Assembly (NCBI RefSeq): GCF_014640815.1
Contig: NZ_BMHM01000004.1
Location: 124,001-188,000, forward strand
Origin: Vreelandella lutescens
Lineage (GTDB): Bacteria; Pseudomonadota; Gammaproteobacteria; Pseudomonadales; Halomonadaceae
DNA length: 64,000 nt
Direction: 5' to 3'
The notes below the pieces were generated by a model. The model did no database searches, had not been told where the DNA came from, and was given only the letters and a program-made list of their open reading frames with translations. A program made the position numbers and the translations under genes. Of this stretch, positions 9,155 through 18,091 are shown piece by piece (within the stretch, counting starts at the first letter, position 1; every line of letters starts with the position of its first letter).

Positions 9155-10084
9155 ATGACTTTAACAGAACTTCGCTACATCGTAACCCTTGCCCAAGAGC
9201 GCCACTTTGGACGTGCCGCTGAGCGCTGCCATGTTTCTCAGCCGACGCTCTCGGTCGCCGTGAAAAAACTCGAAGACGAGCTGGAAATTCCCCTGTTTGA
9301 ACGCTCTAAATCCACCGTGCAAGTCACCCCCCTGGGCGAAAAAATTGTCGCCCAGGCCCAGCGTGTGCTGGAGCAAAGCGGCCTGATTTATGAGCTGGCA
9401 AGCGCTGGCAAAGACCAGCTGGCAAACCCGCTGCGTATCGGCGCGATTTACACCATCGGGCCTTACCTGTTCCCGCACTTGGTGCCCGCGCTGGCCAACG
9501 CCGCACCGCAAATGCCGCTCTATATTGAAGAGGGCATGACCGGCACGCTGCGGGGCAAGCTGCGCAGCGGCGAGCTGGACGTGATTATCGTCGCGCTGCC
9601 GTTTACCGAAACCGATGTGGTCACCAAGCCGATTTACGACGAGCATTTTGAAGTGTTAATGCCTGCCAGCCACCCTTGGGTCGAGCGCGAAGCGATTCAT
9701 AAAGAGGACCTGTTAGAAGAGCGGCTGCTGCTATTGGGCGAAGGCCACTGCTTCCGCGATCAAATTCTCGAAGCCTGCCCGGCGATTACCCAAAAGCTCA
9801 ACAGCCCCAATAACACCCTGATTGCCGAAGGCGGCTCGCTCGAGACCATTCGACATATGGTGGCCTCTAAGCTGGGTATTACCGTGCTGCCGCAGTCGGC
9901 GCTAGGCACCGACCAATATGAAAACTCTATGTTGGTCAGCCGCCCGTTTGTAGACCCGGCCCCTTCACGCACAGTGGCGATTGCCTGGCGAGCTAGCTTC
10001 CCACGGCCCAAGGCCATTGATGCCTTGGCCAAGGCGATCAGCCAGTGCCAGCAGCCGGTGCATAAGAAGAATGCGCCCTCATGA
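9155..10084 (+). CDS. oxyR: hydrogen-peroxide-sensing LysR regulator OxyR
   Basis: A LysR-type activator of peroxide defence genes. The start MTLTELRYIV at 9155 fits family members; the frame is open back to 9080, but the added 25 residues look unrelated. The HTH lies at about residues 18-38 (RAAERCHVSQPTLSVAVKKLE). The redox pair is present in LLGEGHCFRDQILEACP: two Cys nine residues apart, the known sensing disulfide. The stop overlaps the recG start (ATGA), as in the oxyR-recG arrangement of pseudomonads. Confidence 0.93.
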   Translation: MTLTELRYIVTLAQERHFGRAAERCHVSQPTLSVAVKKLEDELEIPLFERSKSTVQVTPLGEKIVAQAQRVLEQSGLIYELASAGKDQLANPLRIGAIYTIGPYLFPHLVPALANAAPQMPLYIEEGMTGTLRGKLRSGELDVIIVALPFTETDVVTKPIYDEHFEVLMPASHPWVEREAIHKEDLLEERLLLLGEGHCFRDQILEACPAITQKLNSPNNTLIAEGGSLETIRHMVASKLGITVLPQSALGTDQYENSMLVSRPFVDPAPSRTVAIAWRASFPRPKAIDALAKAISQCQQPVHKKNAPS

Positions 10085-12159
10085 GTGAGCTGTCTGCACC
10101 GGTCACGGCGCTGAAGGGCGTGGGGGAAGCGCTAGCGGTTAAGCTTGCCCGGCTCGGCGTAGAACGTATCAGCGACCTGCTGTTCCACTTGCCCCTGCGT
10201 TACCAAGACCGCACGCGACTTACCCCCATTGGCCTGCTGCGGGCGGGTCATGAAGCGGTGGTGGAAGGGGAGGTGACCGCCAGCGATATCGTCAAAGGGC
10301 GGCGGCGCAGCCTGCTGATCCGCCTGCGCGATGGTAGCGGTATTTTAAGCCTGCGCTTTTTTCACTTCTCGCCCGCTCAACAGCAACAGATGCGCCCCGG
10401 CGTCACCGTCCGGGCGTTTGGTGAAGCGCGGGCGGGGGCGACGGGGCTTGAGATTTATCATCCCGAGTATCGGCTCAGCGGCGGCAGCGAGACGCCGGTC
10501 GAGGAGTACTACACGCCGATTTACCCGACTACCGAAGGGTTGCATCAAGCCCGCCTGCGGGCGCTGACCCAGCAGGCGCTGCGCCTGCTAGAACAAGCCC
10601 CAGAAGCGCTGCCCGATGTGATTCCCGATGCGCTGCGCCAGCGCTTCCAACTGCCGGGGCTACACGCTAGCTTGCAGCTGCTGCACCAGCCGCCTCCGGA
10701 CGTGGATTTAGAGCAGCTTTCCCATGGCCTTCACCCCGCCACGCGGCGGCTAGCCCTGGAAGAGCTGCTGGCCCATCAGCTTAGCCTGCGAGAAGTGCGC
10801 CTGCGCATTCAGGCAGACGGTGCGCCAGAGCTGCCCTCCGGGCGCAGCCTGCAAACGCGTTTTCTAGCCCAACTACCGTTTGCGCTTACCGGTGCCCAGC
10901 GCCGGGTGCTCGAAGAGATCGCCCTCGACCTGGCCCGCCCTGCACCCATGCTGCGACTGGTGCAGGGGGATGTGGGCTCGGGCAAAACCGTGGTGGCCGC
11001 CATGGCGGCGCTTTCGGCGTTGGCGGGCAACTGCCAAGCGGCCATGATGGCACCCACGGAAATCCTCGCCGAACAGCACTATCGCTCCTTTAAAGCCTGG
11101 TTTGAACCGCTGGGCATCGAAGTCGCGTGGCTGGCGGGCAAGTTGAAAGGCAAGGCACGGCTGGATGCCAAAGCCGCCATTGCCGATGGCCGGGCGCGCA
11201 TGGTGGTGGGCACCCACGCGCTGTTTCAAGACGATGTGCACTTCCAGTGCCTGGGGCTGGCGATTATCGATGAGCAGCACCGCTTTGGCGTTCACCAGCG
11301 CCTCGCCCTGCGCGAAAAAGGCGAAGCCGGCGGACTAACCCCTCATCAGCTGATCATGACCGCCACGCCGATTCCTCGAACGCTGGCCATGAGCGCCTAC
11401 GCGGATCTGGATATCTCGGTTATTGATGAACTGCCCCCCGGGCGTACGCCGGTGAAAACCGTGGTGGTCTCTGACGAGCGCCGCCCGGAAGTGGTCGAGC
11501 GCATCCGCAACGCCTGCAGCGATGGCCGCCAAGCGTATTGGGTATGCACGTTGATAGACGAATCCGAGGTGCTCCAGTGTCAAGCCGCCGAGGTCACCCG
11601 GGAAGAGCTGACGCAGGCCCTGCCTGAACTGGCCGTTGGACTGATCCATGGGCGCATGAAGGCTGCCGAAAAAGCGGAGGTGATGGAGGCTTTTAAGTGC
11701 GGCGAGTTGGACCTACTGGTGGCGACTACGGTGATTGAGGTGGGCGTAGATGTGCCCAACGCCAGCCTGATGATCATCGAAAACCCGGAGCGTTTGGGGC
11801 TTTCCCAGCTTCACCAGCTGCGCGGGCGGGTAGGGCGCGGCAGCACCGAAAGCTTCTGCGTGCTGCTTTATCACCCGCCACTCTCTAAAAGCTCCCGCGA
11901 GCGGCTCGGCGTGATGCGGGAAACCACCGACGGCTTCCGCATTGCCGAAAAAGATTTGGAAATTCGTGGCCCCGGCGAAGTGCTCGGCACTCGCCAAACC
12001 GGCCTCGCCCAAATGAAAATTGCCGACCTAGAGCGCGATGCCGACCAGCTGGAGCGGGTCACTGCCCTGGCCCAGGCGCTGCAGGGCAATGCCGAGGTCA
12101 CCGCCGTGCTGGTGCGCCGTTGGCTGGGTGAAGCGGCAGGCCGCTACGGGCAGGTGTAG
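10081..12159 (+). CDS. recG: ATP-dependent DNA helicase RecG
   Basis: A 692-residue branch-migration helicase that regresses stalled replication forks and processes Holliday junctions and R-loops. An N-terminal OB-like wedge domain (about 1-200) precedes helicase motif I (GDVGSGKTVVAA, about 298-309), the DEQH box (DEQHRFG, about 397-403), motif III (TATPIP) and the C-terminal helicase domain (QLRGRVGRG). Length is standard. Translation is coupled to oxyR through a 4-base overlap. Confidence 0.96.
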   Translation: MSELSAPVTALKGVGEALAVKLARLGVERISDLLFHLPLRYQDRTRLTPIGLLRAGHEAVVEGEVTASDIVKGRRRSLLIRLRDGSGILSLRFFHFSPAQQQQMRPGVTVRAFGEARAGATGLEIYHPEYRLSGGSETPVEEYYTPIYPTTEGLHQARLRALTQQALRLLEQAPEALPDVIPDALRQRFQLPGLHASLQLLHQPPPDVDLEQLSHGLHPATRRLALEELLAHQLSLREVRLRIQADGAPELPSGRSLQTRFLAQLPFALTGAQRRVLEEIALDLARPAPMLRLVQGDVGSGKTVVAAMAALSALAGNCQAAMMAPTEILAEQHYRSFKAWFEPLGIEVAWLAGKLKGKARLDAKAAIADGRARMVVGTHALFQDDVHFQCLGLAIIDEQHRFGVHQRLALREKGEAGGLTPHQLIMTATPIPRTLAMSAYADLDISVIDELPPGRTPVKTVVVSDERRPEVVERIRNACSDGRQAYWVCTLIDESEVLQCQAAEVTREELTQALPELAVGLIHGRMKAAEKAEVMEAFKCGELDLLVATTVIEVGVDVPNASLMIIENPERLGLSQLHQLRGRVGRGSTESFCVLLYHPPLSKSSRERLGVMRETTDGFRIAEKDLEIRGPGEVLGTRQTGLAQMKIADLERDADQLERVTALAQALQGNAEVTAVLVRRWLGEAAGRYGQV

Positions 12160-12209
12160 CGGCAGGGCGTGGGTAGTAATAGTGAGTGATCGTAGCTATT
12201 CGCGCAGCG

Positions 12210-14417
12210 TTAAGCCGCCGCATTGGGCTCATGAAGCTTCTCGGTACTCGGGCTCGTCAAACGGTTGGCGGCATCGCTCAGCGGGCCAAGCTGTCCGGCA
12301 ATTAGGCGTAGCTGGCTTTGGATGGGTCGATAGAGCGTGACGGCCTTCTCATCCAGCGCGCCGCTTTGTTCCTCTAACTGGCTCAACAGCTCGTTGGCTG
12401 GCTCGGTGAGTAGCTCCACCGGCAGGCGTTGGTCCAACTGTTCGGCCAGTTGCTCTAACAGGGCGCTAATCCGCTTGGCGAGAGGCACAAAAGCGGCATC
12501 GTCTTCATCTTCTGCCAGCCGGTGGCGGTGGGCACCCAGCGCGGAGAGGTGGCTAAGCAGCGTGTTGGAGAGCACCAAAAAGCGCAGGCCGTTATCGGCG
12601 TCCAATTTACGGTAGTGCCCTGGCTCGTGGAGCATGTTGGTGAGCAGCGTCGAGAGCGCCGCATCCGCATTATGAGCGTTGCGCCGCGCTAACCGGTAGG
12701 CCAGGTCGTCCTGCTTGCCCTCTTCGTACTGGTGAACAATTTCGTCCAAATAGCGGCGGTGGTTGGTCAGTACCTTGGCCGCTTCCCGGTACAGGCGGCG
12801 ACCCTGCCAATCAGGCAGAATAAAAAACACTGCCAGCCCCGCAATCAGCGAGCCAATCAAGGTATCAAATAGCCGCGGCCAGATCAGGTCGAAGCCATCG
12901 CCTACTTGGTTAAAGCTGCACAGCACCAGCAGGGTGATCGAGGCGGTGGCAATCACATAGTGCTTTTCCCGGTTGGCAAAAAACGACACGCCTGCCGCCA
13001 CCGCAATCATGCTCTGGATAAGCGGCTGGGGGAACAGGCTGATAGACGCCCAGCCTGCAATTAGCCCAAGCACCGTGCCCAGAATCCGCTGGGAGAGAAA
13101 GCGTCGGGTGGTGGCAAAGTTAGGGCGGCAGACAAACAGCGTGGTAAGCAAAATCCAAAAGCCTTGTTGTGGATCCAGCCACTGTAGCAAACCATATCCA
13201 ACGATCAGCGCGGTGGATAAACGTAACGCATGGCGAAAGGTAGGCGAGCCCAGCGTGAAGTTGAGCCGCACCCGTTTCCAGGCTTCCAGCAGGCTAGAGG
13301 GCGAGCGGTCGTAAAGCGCGCTGTCCCGGCGTTCGCTGCTGGTGTCCGGGTTATGGGCGCTGGCAATCTGTGCTTCTAAGGTGGTGAGGTTGTCCGCTAA
13401 CGCATTCAGCGGGCGTATCAGCGGTCGCCACTCGGGCTTACCGCGCTCGCTCAGGTTATCAATCGAGGCGCGTAGGTCGGCCAGCGCTTGTTCACTCTGT
13501 TCGTGGCTAAAGGGGCGGTTGAGGAGCAGCGACTTGGCCAATTGGCGACAGGCGCGGCCCTGCTGGTCTAAAAGGCGTTGGCAGCGAAATAGCACGTCAT
13601 GGTGGAAAAAAGCATCGGTGAGTGCGCTGTAAGGGTAGTGGGTGGAGCTGGCCCGCTCGTGGATATCCTGGGCGATAAAGTAAATTTGCAGGTAACGATT
13701 GAGCTTACGGCTGCCGCGCTGGCCTTCCAGACGGCGAAAAATCATCTCTTTTGCTTGGTTGAGCGCATCCACTACTTGGCCGTTCTGGCGGGCAAGCGCC
13801 ACGCGCCGTGCCTCCACATCAACGCCCCGTACTGGCTCGAACAGCGCGGATTTCAAAATCAAAAACTCACCCAGGGCTTTATATACCCGTGCCATGCTCT
13901 GTTTCACCGGCTGGCGTGAGAACAGCGCACACCACACCACCGAAATCGCCCCGTACCAGGCGGCACCCGCCAACAGCAGCAGCTGGCGGGAGGCGACATC
14001 CTCATCCACGCCGCCGTGCTGCTCAATATTGATCATGGAGTAGATCGAGAGAATCAGCGTGCCGGAGGCAATGGTGGCGTAACGCTGACCAATGGCCCCC
14101 AGCATAATCAGAGTGAAGGTGGAAACCGCCAAGCCCACCGCAAACAGCCACGGCCACGGAAACAGCCACTGCACCACAAACGACGCCGACGCAAAGCAGA
14201 GCAGCGTGACTACCAGCGCCTGCAAACGCCCCTGCCAGCTATCGTCCGTCTCTGAGAGCGCACTGGCAATAATGCCCAAAAATAGTGGAATGACCAGCGC
14301 CACATCCCCTGCTAGCCCGCTAAACAGCAGCGCCCCGCTGAAAGCGATAAACACCCTCAGGCTGTAGGCGAACTTATCCAGTGTCCAAAGGCGGCGCAGG
14401 GGAAGTGAGAGGGGCAT
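12210..14417 (-). CDS. YccS/YhfK-like FUSC-family inner-membrane protein
   Basis: A 735-residue protein with two blocks of about six hydrophobic helices (about 15-165 and 395-530), each followed by a long soluble helical region. This is the layout of the YccS/YhfK subgroup related to aromatic acid exporter AaeB. Family members are thought to form efflux channels, but substrates are mostly unknown. It is convergent with recG, with about 50 bases between stops. Confidence 0.85.
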   Translation of the reverse strand: MPLSLPLRRLWTLDKFAYSLRVFIAFSGALLFSGLAGDVALVIPLFLGIIASALSETDDSWQGRLQALVVTLLCFASASFVVQWLFPWPWLFAVGLAVSTFTLIMLGAIGQRYATIASGTLILSIYSMINIEQHGGVDEDVASRQLLLLAGAAWYGAISVVWCALFSRQPVKQSMARVYKALGEFLILKSALFEPVRGVDVEARRVALARQNGQVVDALNQAKEMIFRRLEGQRGSRKLNRYLQIYFIAQDIHERASSTHYPYSALTDAFFHHDVLFRCQRLLDQQGRACRQLAKSLLLNRPFSHEQSEQALADLRASIDNLSERGKPEWRPLIRPLNALADNLTTLEAQIASAHNPDTSSERRDSALYDRSPSSLLEAWKRVRLNFTLGSPTFRHALRLSTALIVGYGLLQWLDPQQGFWILLTTLFVCRPNFATTRRFLSQRILGTVLGLIAGWASISLFPQPLIQSMIAVAAGVSFFANREKHYVIATASITLLVLCSFNQVGDGFDLIWPRLFDTLIGSLIAGLAVFFILPDWQGRRLYREAAKVLTNHRRYLDEIVHQYEEGKQDDLAYRLARRNAHNADAALSTLLTNMLHEPGHYRKLDADNGLRFLVLSNTLLSHLSALGAHRHRLAEDEDDAAFVPLAKRISALLEQLAEQLDQRLPVELLTEPANELLSQLEEQSGALDEKAVTLYRPIQSQLRLIAGQLGPLSDAANRLTSPSTEKLHEPNAAA

Positions 14418-14510
14418 AGAGGCTCTTTTGAAAGGTGTGTTTTTAGACTTTAGTCTTGCTTGAGTATAGGGCTAATCAATCGCTGATGTCGCTATCCGTA
14501 TATCAACGTT

Positions 14511-14525
14511 GGCTCACCGTGAGCC
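14511..14525. promoter_or_regulatory. perfect 15-bp palindrome in the yccS/DUF3100 divergent region
   Basis: GGCTCAC-C-GTGAGCC is a perfect inverted repeat with a single central base. It lies 99 bp before the DUF3100-type gene start and 94 bp before the divergent yccS-like start. It could be an operator, but the cassette's LysR regulator is 6 kb away and its binding site is unknown. Separately, GAGTGA (14593-14598) and TCACTC (14616-14621) could place the AGGA ribosome site of the downstream gene in a hairpin loop. Confidence 0.45.
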
Positions 14526-14623
14526 CGTCGTCATGTTCTAAAAATTAGCGCACCAAAACGCTATGATTGAAACAGTAACCTTTCGATACTCGGAGTGACT
14601 CTAAAAAAAACAGGATCACTCTC

Positions 14624-15442
14624 ATGGATCTAAAACTGCTGCTGGACTGGCGTCTTCATCTGCTGGTGATTATGACGTCACTGTTTTCTGAGTGGATAGG
14701 CATTGTGAGGATTCCGCTTGGGCCGGGAACCTTACTGTTATTGCCGCTCCTTTACGCCTTCATCATTGGCGTGCTCTTCAATCCCCACCTCTTTTCAGTC
14801 ATGGGCAAGGTTATTCCTAAGCCGGTTAGTCATGCCGCAGGCCCCATCATTTTGATTGCCATTCTGCCGTTTATTGCCAAGTTTGGTTCCACCATTGGGC
14901 CGGCGATCGACCAGATTATCGCTGCTGGCCCTGCGCTGATTCTTCAGGAACTGGGGAATCTGGGCACCATGCTGATCGCGCTGCCCTTTGCGGTACTCGT
15001 GCTCAAAATGGGCAGGGAAGCGATTGGCGCTACCTACTCGATAGCTCGCGAGCCCAACATTGCCATTATTTCAGACCGTTACGGGCTAAGAAGCCCTGAA
15101 GGCATCGGCATTATGGGGGTTTACGTCGTTGGCACCATGTTCGGTACGCTCTACTTCGCTCTGATGGCGGGTTACATCGCCTCGCTGGATATTCTTGATA
15201 TCCGAGCGCTGGCCATGGCCTGTGGTGTGGGCAGTGGCAGCATGGTGGCGGCATGCTCCGCCGCTTTGGCTGAAGCCGTGCCTGCTGCCAAAGATGAGCT
15301 GCTTGCGTTTGCCGGGGCCAGCAATCTGCTGACCTATGCCACGGGCTTGTATGTATCGCTCTTTATTGCCCTACCGGTCACCGAGTGGATGTTTAAACGC
15401 TTGAAAGGTACCCGTCAGGAGGTTCGCCATGAAAACTCATGA
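14624..15442 (+). CDS. DUF3100-type multispanning membrane protein
   Basis: A 272-residue protein with about eight hydrophobic segments, resembling the DUF3100 family of uncharacterised membrane proteins. Conserved-looking elements are SIAREPNIAIISDRYG (about 143-158) between membrane helices and a Gly/Ser-rich ACGVGSGSMVAACSAAL segment (about 197-213). It overlaps the next membrane gene by 14 bases and leads into an M20 amidohydrolase. Transport of the amidohydrolase's substrate is an inference from context only. Confidence 0.7.
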   Translation: MDLKLLLDWRLHLLVIMTSLFSEWIGIVRIPLGPGTLLLLPLLYAFIIGVLFNPHLFSVMGKVIPKPVSHAAGPIILIAILPFIAKFGSTIGPAIDQIIAAGPALILQELGNLGTMLIALPFAVLVLKMGREAIGATYSIAREPNIAIISDRYGLRSPEGIGIMGVYVVGTMFGTLYFALMAGYIASLDILDIRALAMACGVGSGSMVAACSAALAEAVPAAKDELLAFAGASNLLTYATGLYVSLFIALPVTEWMFKRLKGTRQEVRHENS

Positions 15443-15923
15443 AAGCACGGTCGATCAGTTCGACGCTGAGGCATTAAAAGAGCTGCGCCCTGAAAATCAG
15501 CTAGGTAAAACGGCACTGGTGCTGGCGGCTGTCTGTGTGGCGGCATGGTTTAGCAACATCGTCAACGGCTCGCCCCTGTTGGATGCGCTGCCTGGCATGC
15601 TGATTTTGTATGTCATGGTCATTATCGGCTTAGTGATCGGGCGGCTATGCCCTTTTTACCTGCCCAGCGTGGCCTGGGTGTCGCTGATTAGTATCATCGC
15701 GACGCTGCCCGTCTTCCCGGGGAATGGCTGGATTATCGCGCAGTTGGCAGAGGTGAATTTCTTGGCGGTCGTCACGCCCGTGCTGGCGTATGCAGGGCTA
15801 GCACTGACCAACCGTGAGTTCTCGATGTTTAAGCAGACCGGTTGGAAGCTGGTCATTGTGGCCCTGCTCGTCTTCACCGGCACCTTTATTGGTTCGGCGG
15901 TGGTCGCCCACGTGATGCTTTAA
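15429..15923 (+). CDS. small membrane protein paired with the DUF3100-type gene
   Basis: A 164-residue protein with a charged N-terminus (about 35 residues) followed by about four to five hydrophobic segments. Its start overlaps the preceding gene by 14 bases, with an AGGAGG site inside that gene, so tight stoichiometry is likely. I do not recognise a named family. The pair may form a two-subunit transporter, and the gene ends only 10 bases before the amidohydrolase. Confidence 0.65.
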   Translation: MKTHESTVDQFDAEALKELRPENQLGKTALVLAAVCVAAWFSNIVNGSPLLDALPGMLILYVMVIIGLVIGRLCPFYLPSVAWVSLISIIATLPVFPGNGWIIAQLAEVNFLAVVTPVLAYAGLALTNREFSMFKQTGWKLVIVALLVFTGTFIGSAVVAHVML

Positions 15924-15933
15924 GGAATACAAC

Positions 15934-17091
15934 ATGGCGATATCAATACCCTTGCCTGATAGCGAAGAACTGACCGCGTGGCGACACGATTTCCACCAGC
16001 ACCCGGAAACGGCGTTTGAGGAGCATCGCACTAGCGCACGCATTGCCGCGCTGCTCGGTGAGTGGGGCTTTGAGGTGACCACTGGCATCGCCGGAACGGG
16101 CGTGGTGGCCGCGTTAGACGGTCAACAGGGTGAAGGCAAAACCATCGGCCTACGGGCTGATATCGACGCCCTGGATATCCGCGAAGAGACAGGGCTTGCC
16201 TACGCGTCGCAAACGCCCGGGAAAATGCACGCCTGCGGTCACGATGGGCACACCACCATGCTGCTCGGCGCTGCCTGGGCGTTAAAGCAGCAGCCTGATT
16301 TCAAAGGCCGGGTGGTGTTTATCTTTCAGCCCGCCGAGGAGAACGCGGGCGGCGGCCGGGTGATGGTCCAAGAGGGCCTGTTTGAACGCTTCCCGATGGA
16401 TGCGGTGTATGGCCTGCATAACTGGCCCGGGCTGCCGGTGGGTGTTGCGGCGGTACACGATACTGACGTGATGGCCGCGTTTGATATTTTCAGCCTGACG
16501 CTCACCGGCAAAGGCTGCCACGCCGCGATGCCTCACTTAGGCATCGATACCGTGCTGGCGAGCTGCCAACTGATCAGCCAGCTGCAAGGACTGGTGAGCC
16601 GCGAAACGCCACCGGATAAATCGGCGGTGCTGAGCTTCACCAGTATTAATGCGGGCGACACGTTTAATGTGATTCCCGAGCAGGTGGCACTGCGCGGCAC
16701 GCTGCGCTGTTTTGATATGGCGCTGAAAGAGCATTTAGAGGCACGCTTTAAACAGGCGATTGCCAGCTTAGCCGACTTCCATGGCTTAACCGTTGAGCTG
16801 GATTACCAGCGCTGCTACCCCGCCACGATCAATACGCCAGAGCATGCACAGCACTGTGCCGCGGTTCTGGAAGGCTTATTAGGCCAAGGCAATGTGATCC
16901 GTAACCCACCGCCCAGCATGGCTTCTGAGGATTTCTCATTTCTGCTTGCCGAACGGCCCGGCGCTTACATCTGGATGGGTAACGGCGAGGATTCTGCGTC
17001 GCTGCATAACCCCCACTACGACTTTAACGATGCGCTGTTACCGCTAGGGACGCGCTACTGGGTAGAGCTGGTAAGAGCACTGCTCGTCTAG
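15934..17091 (+). CDS. M20-family amidohydrolase (aminoacylase/hippurate-hydrolase type)
   Basis: A 385-residue zinc-type amidohydrolase related to hippurate hydrolase and IAA-amino acid hydrolase. Metal-binding motifs seen: HACGHDGHTTML (about 90-101), PAEENAGGG (about 130-138, with the catalytic Glu) and a C-terminal MASEDFSF motif. It would cleave an N-acyl amino acid in the cytoplasm. There is no signal peptide, which fits import of the intact conjugate by the two upstream membrane proteins. The acyl group is not predictable. Confidence 0.88.
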   Translation: MAISIPLPDSEELTAWRHDFHQHPETAFEEHRTSARIAALLGEWGFEVTTGIAGTGVVAALDGQQGEGKTIGLRADIDALDIREETGLAYASQTPGKMHACGHDGHTTMLLGAAWALKQQPDFKGRVVFIFQPAEENAGGGRVMVQEGLFERFPMDAVYGLHNWPGLPVGVAAVHDTDVMAAFDIFSLTLTGKGCHAAMPHLGIDTVLASCQLISQLQGLVSRETPPDKSAVLSFTSINAGDTFNVIPEQVALRGTLRCFDMALKEHLEARFKQAIASLADFHGLTVELDYQRCYPATINTPEHAQHCAAVLEGLLGQGNVIRNPPPSMASEDFSFLLAERPGAYIWMGNGEDSASLHNPHYDFNDALLPLGTRYWVELVRALLV

Positions 17092-17185
17092 ATCGTCATC
17101 GTGACTTAACGCGTTGATTCGCTCTCTGATGCCCACTGGGTAGGGGAGCGTTTACCCAGAATATGGCATTGAAAGGAGTTTTATC

Positions 17186-18091
17186 ATGTCTTTAGCTGCG
17201 AACCCTTTATCGATCACCGTGGTTGGGTTGGGCCAGATGGGCGGTAATATGGCGCTCACCCTTCAAGCGGCAGGCTTTGCCGTCACGGGCAGCGATGTGT
17301 TTGACGTAGCACGCGCAAGGCTCGAAGGCCTTGGACTCGCTGTGGTGGCTCCCAACGCCCTGCCCGCAAGCGATGTGTATCTGCTCTCGCTGCCCACCTC
17401 TGCTCATGTGCGTGAGGTGATCGAACACTCCCCAGGCCTACTCACGCTAGCACCGAAAGGCAGCGTGATTGTGGATACCTCCACCAGCGACCCTGCCGTG
17501 AGTCGTGAGTTAGCTGAAAAAGTGACGGCCGCAGGGCTTCACTGGTTGGATGCCCCGGTCAGCGGCGGCCCTAAAGGCGCGGCCAGTGGCAAGTTGGGCA
17601 TGCTGTTAGGCGGTGATGACACCACCATTGAGCGGGTCATGCCAATGCTGGAGGCGATGTCGGCCAAGCGCACCCATGTGGGAGGCCCTGGTAGCGGTCA
17701 CGTGGTAAAACTTGCCAATAACTACCTGTGTGCGGCGCACTTGATCACCACCGCTGAAGCCGTGGCGATGGCAGCCAAAGCGGGCGTTGACCCCGCCGCC
17801 TGTTTGGCGGGCATCAACAGCGGCTCCGGGCGCAGCGCCATCAGTGAAGTGAATTTCCCCGAGTGGGTGCTGAGCGAGCGCTTCGACTCAGGCTTTACCA
17901 CTGGCTTGATGCGTAAAGATCTGCGCTTGGCCCGGAATGCCGCTGAGCAGTTGGGCATTCCCTTACCGCTGCTACAAGCTGTTGTGGATGCTTGGCACGC
18001 CAACCCCGAGCAGCCCACCGATAGCGATGATTTTAACCATATCACTACGCCGATTTTAGCCTGTGCCAGCCAAGCGGAGGGGAACCAATGA
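17186..18091 (+). CDS. NAD(P)-dependent beta-hydroxyacid dehydrogenase (3-hydroxyisobutyrate dehydrogenase family)
   Basis: A 301-residue enzyme. It has a Rossmann loop VVGLGQMGGNMA (about 12-23), a substrate loop DAPVSGGPKGAASGKLGMLLGG (about 120-141, the family signature) and KLANNYLC (about 173-180) with the catalytic Lys. It oxidises a beta-hydroxyacid or reduces the matching semialdehyde. Its stop overlaps the aldehyde dehydrogenase start by ATGA, suggesting consecutive steps from alcohol to aldehyde to acid. Substrate unknown. Confidence 0.87.
   Translation: MSLAANPLSITVVGLGQMGGNMALTLQAAGFAVTGSDVFDVARARLEGLGLAVVAPNALPASDVYLLSLPTSAHVREVIEHSPGLLTLAPKGSVIVDTSTSDPAVSRELAEKVTAAGLHWLDAPVSGGPKGAASGKLGMLLGGDDTTIERVMPMLEAMSAKRTHVGGPGSGHVVKLANNYLCAAHLITTAEAVAMAAKAGVDPAACLAGINSGSGRSAISEVNFPEWVLSERFDSGFTTGLMRKDLRLARNAAEQLGIPLPLLQAVVDAWHANPEQPTDSDDFNHITTPILACASQAEGNQ

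Noticed and set aside
12210..14417. Several long frames opposite the YccS-like gene
   Set aside because: High-GC shadow frames; they lack ribosome sites and family features, while the minus-strand gene is full length.
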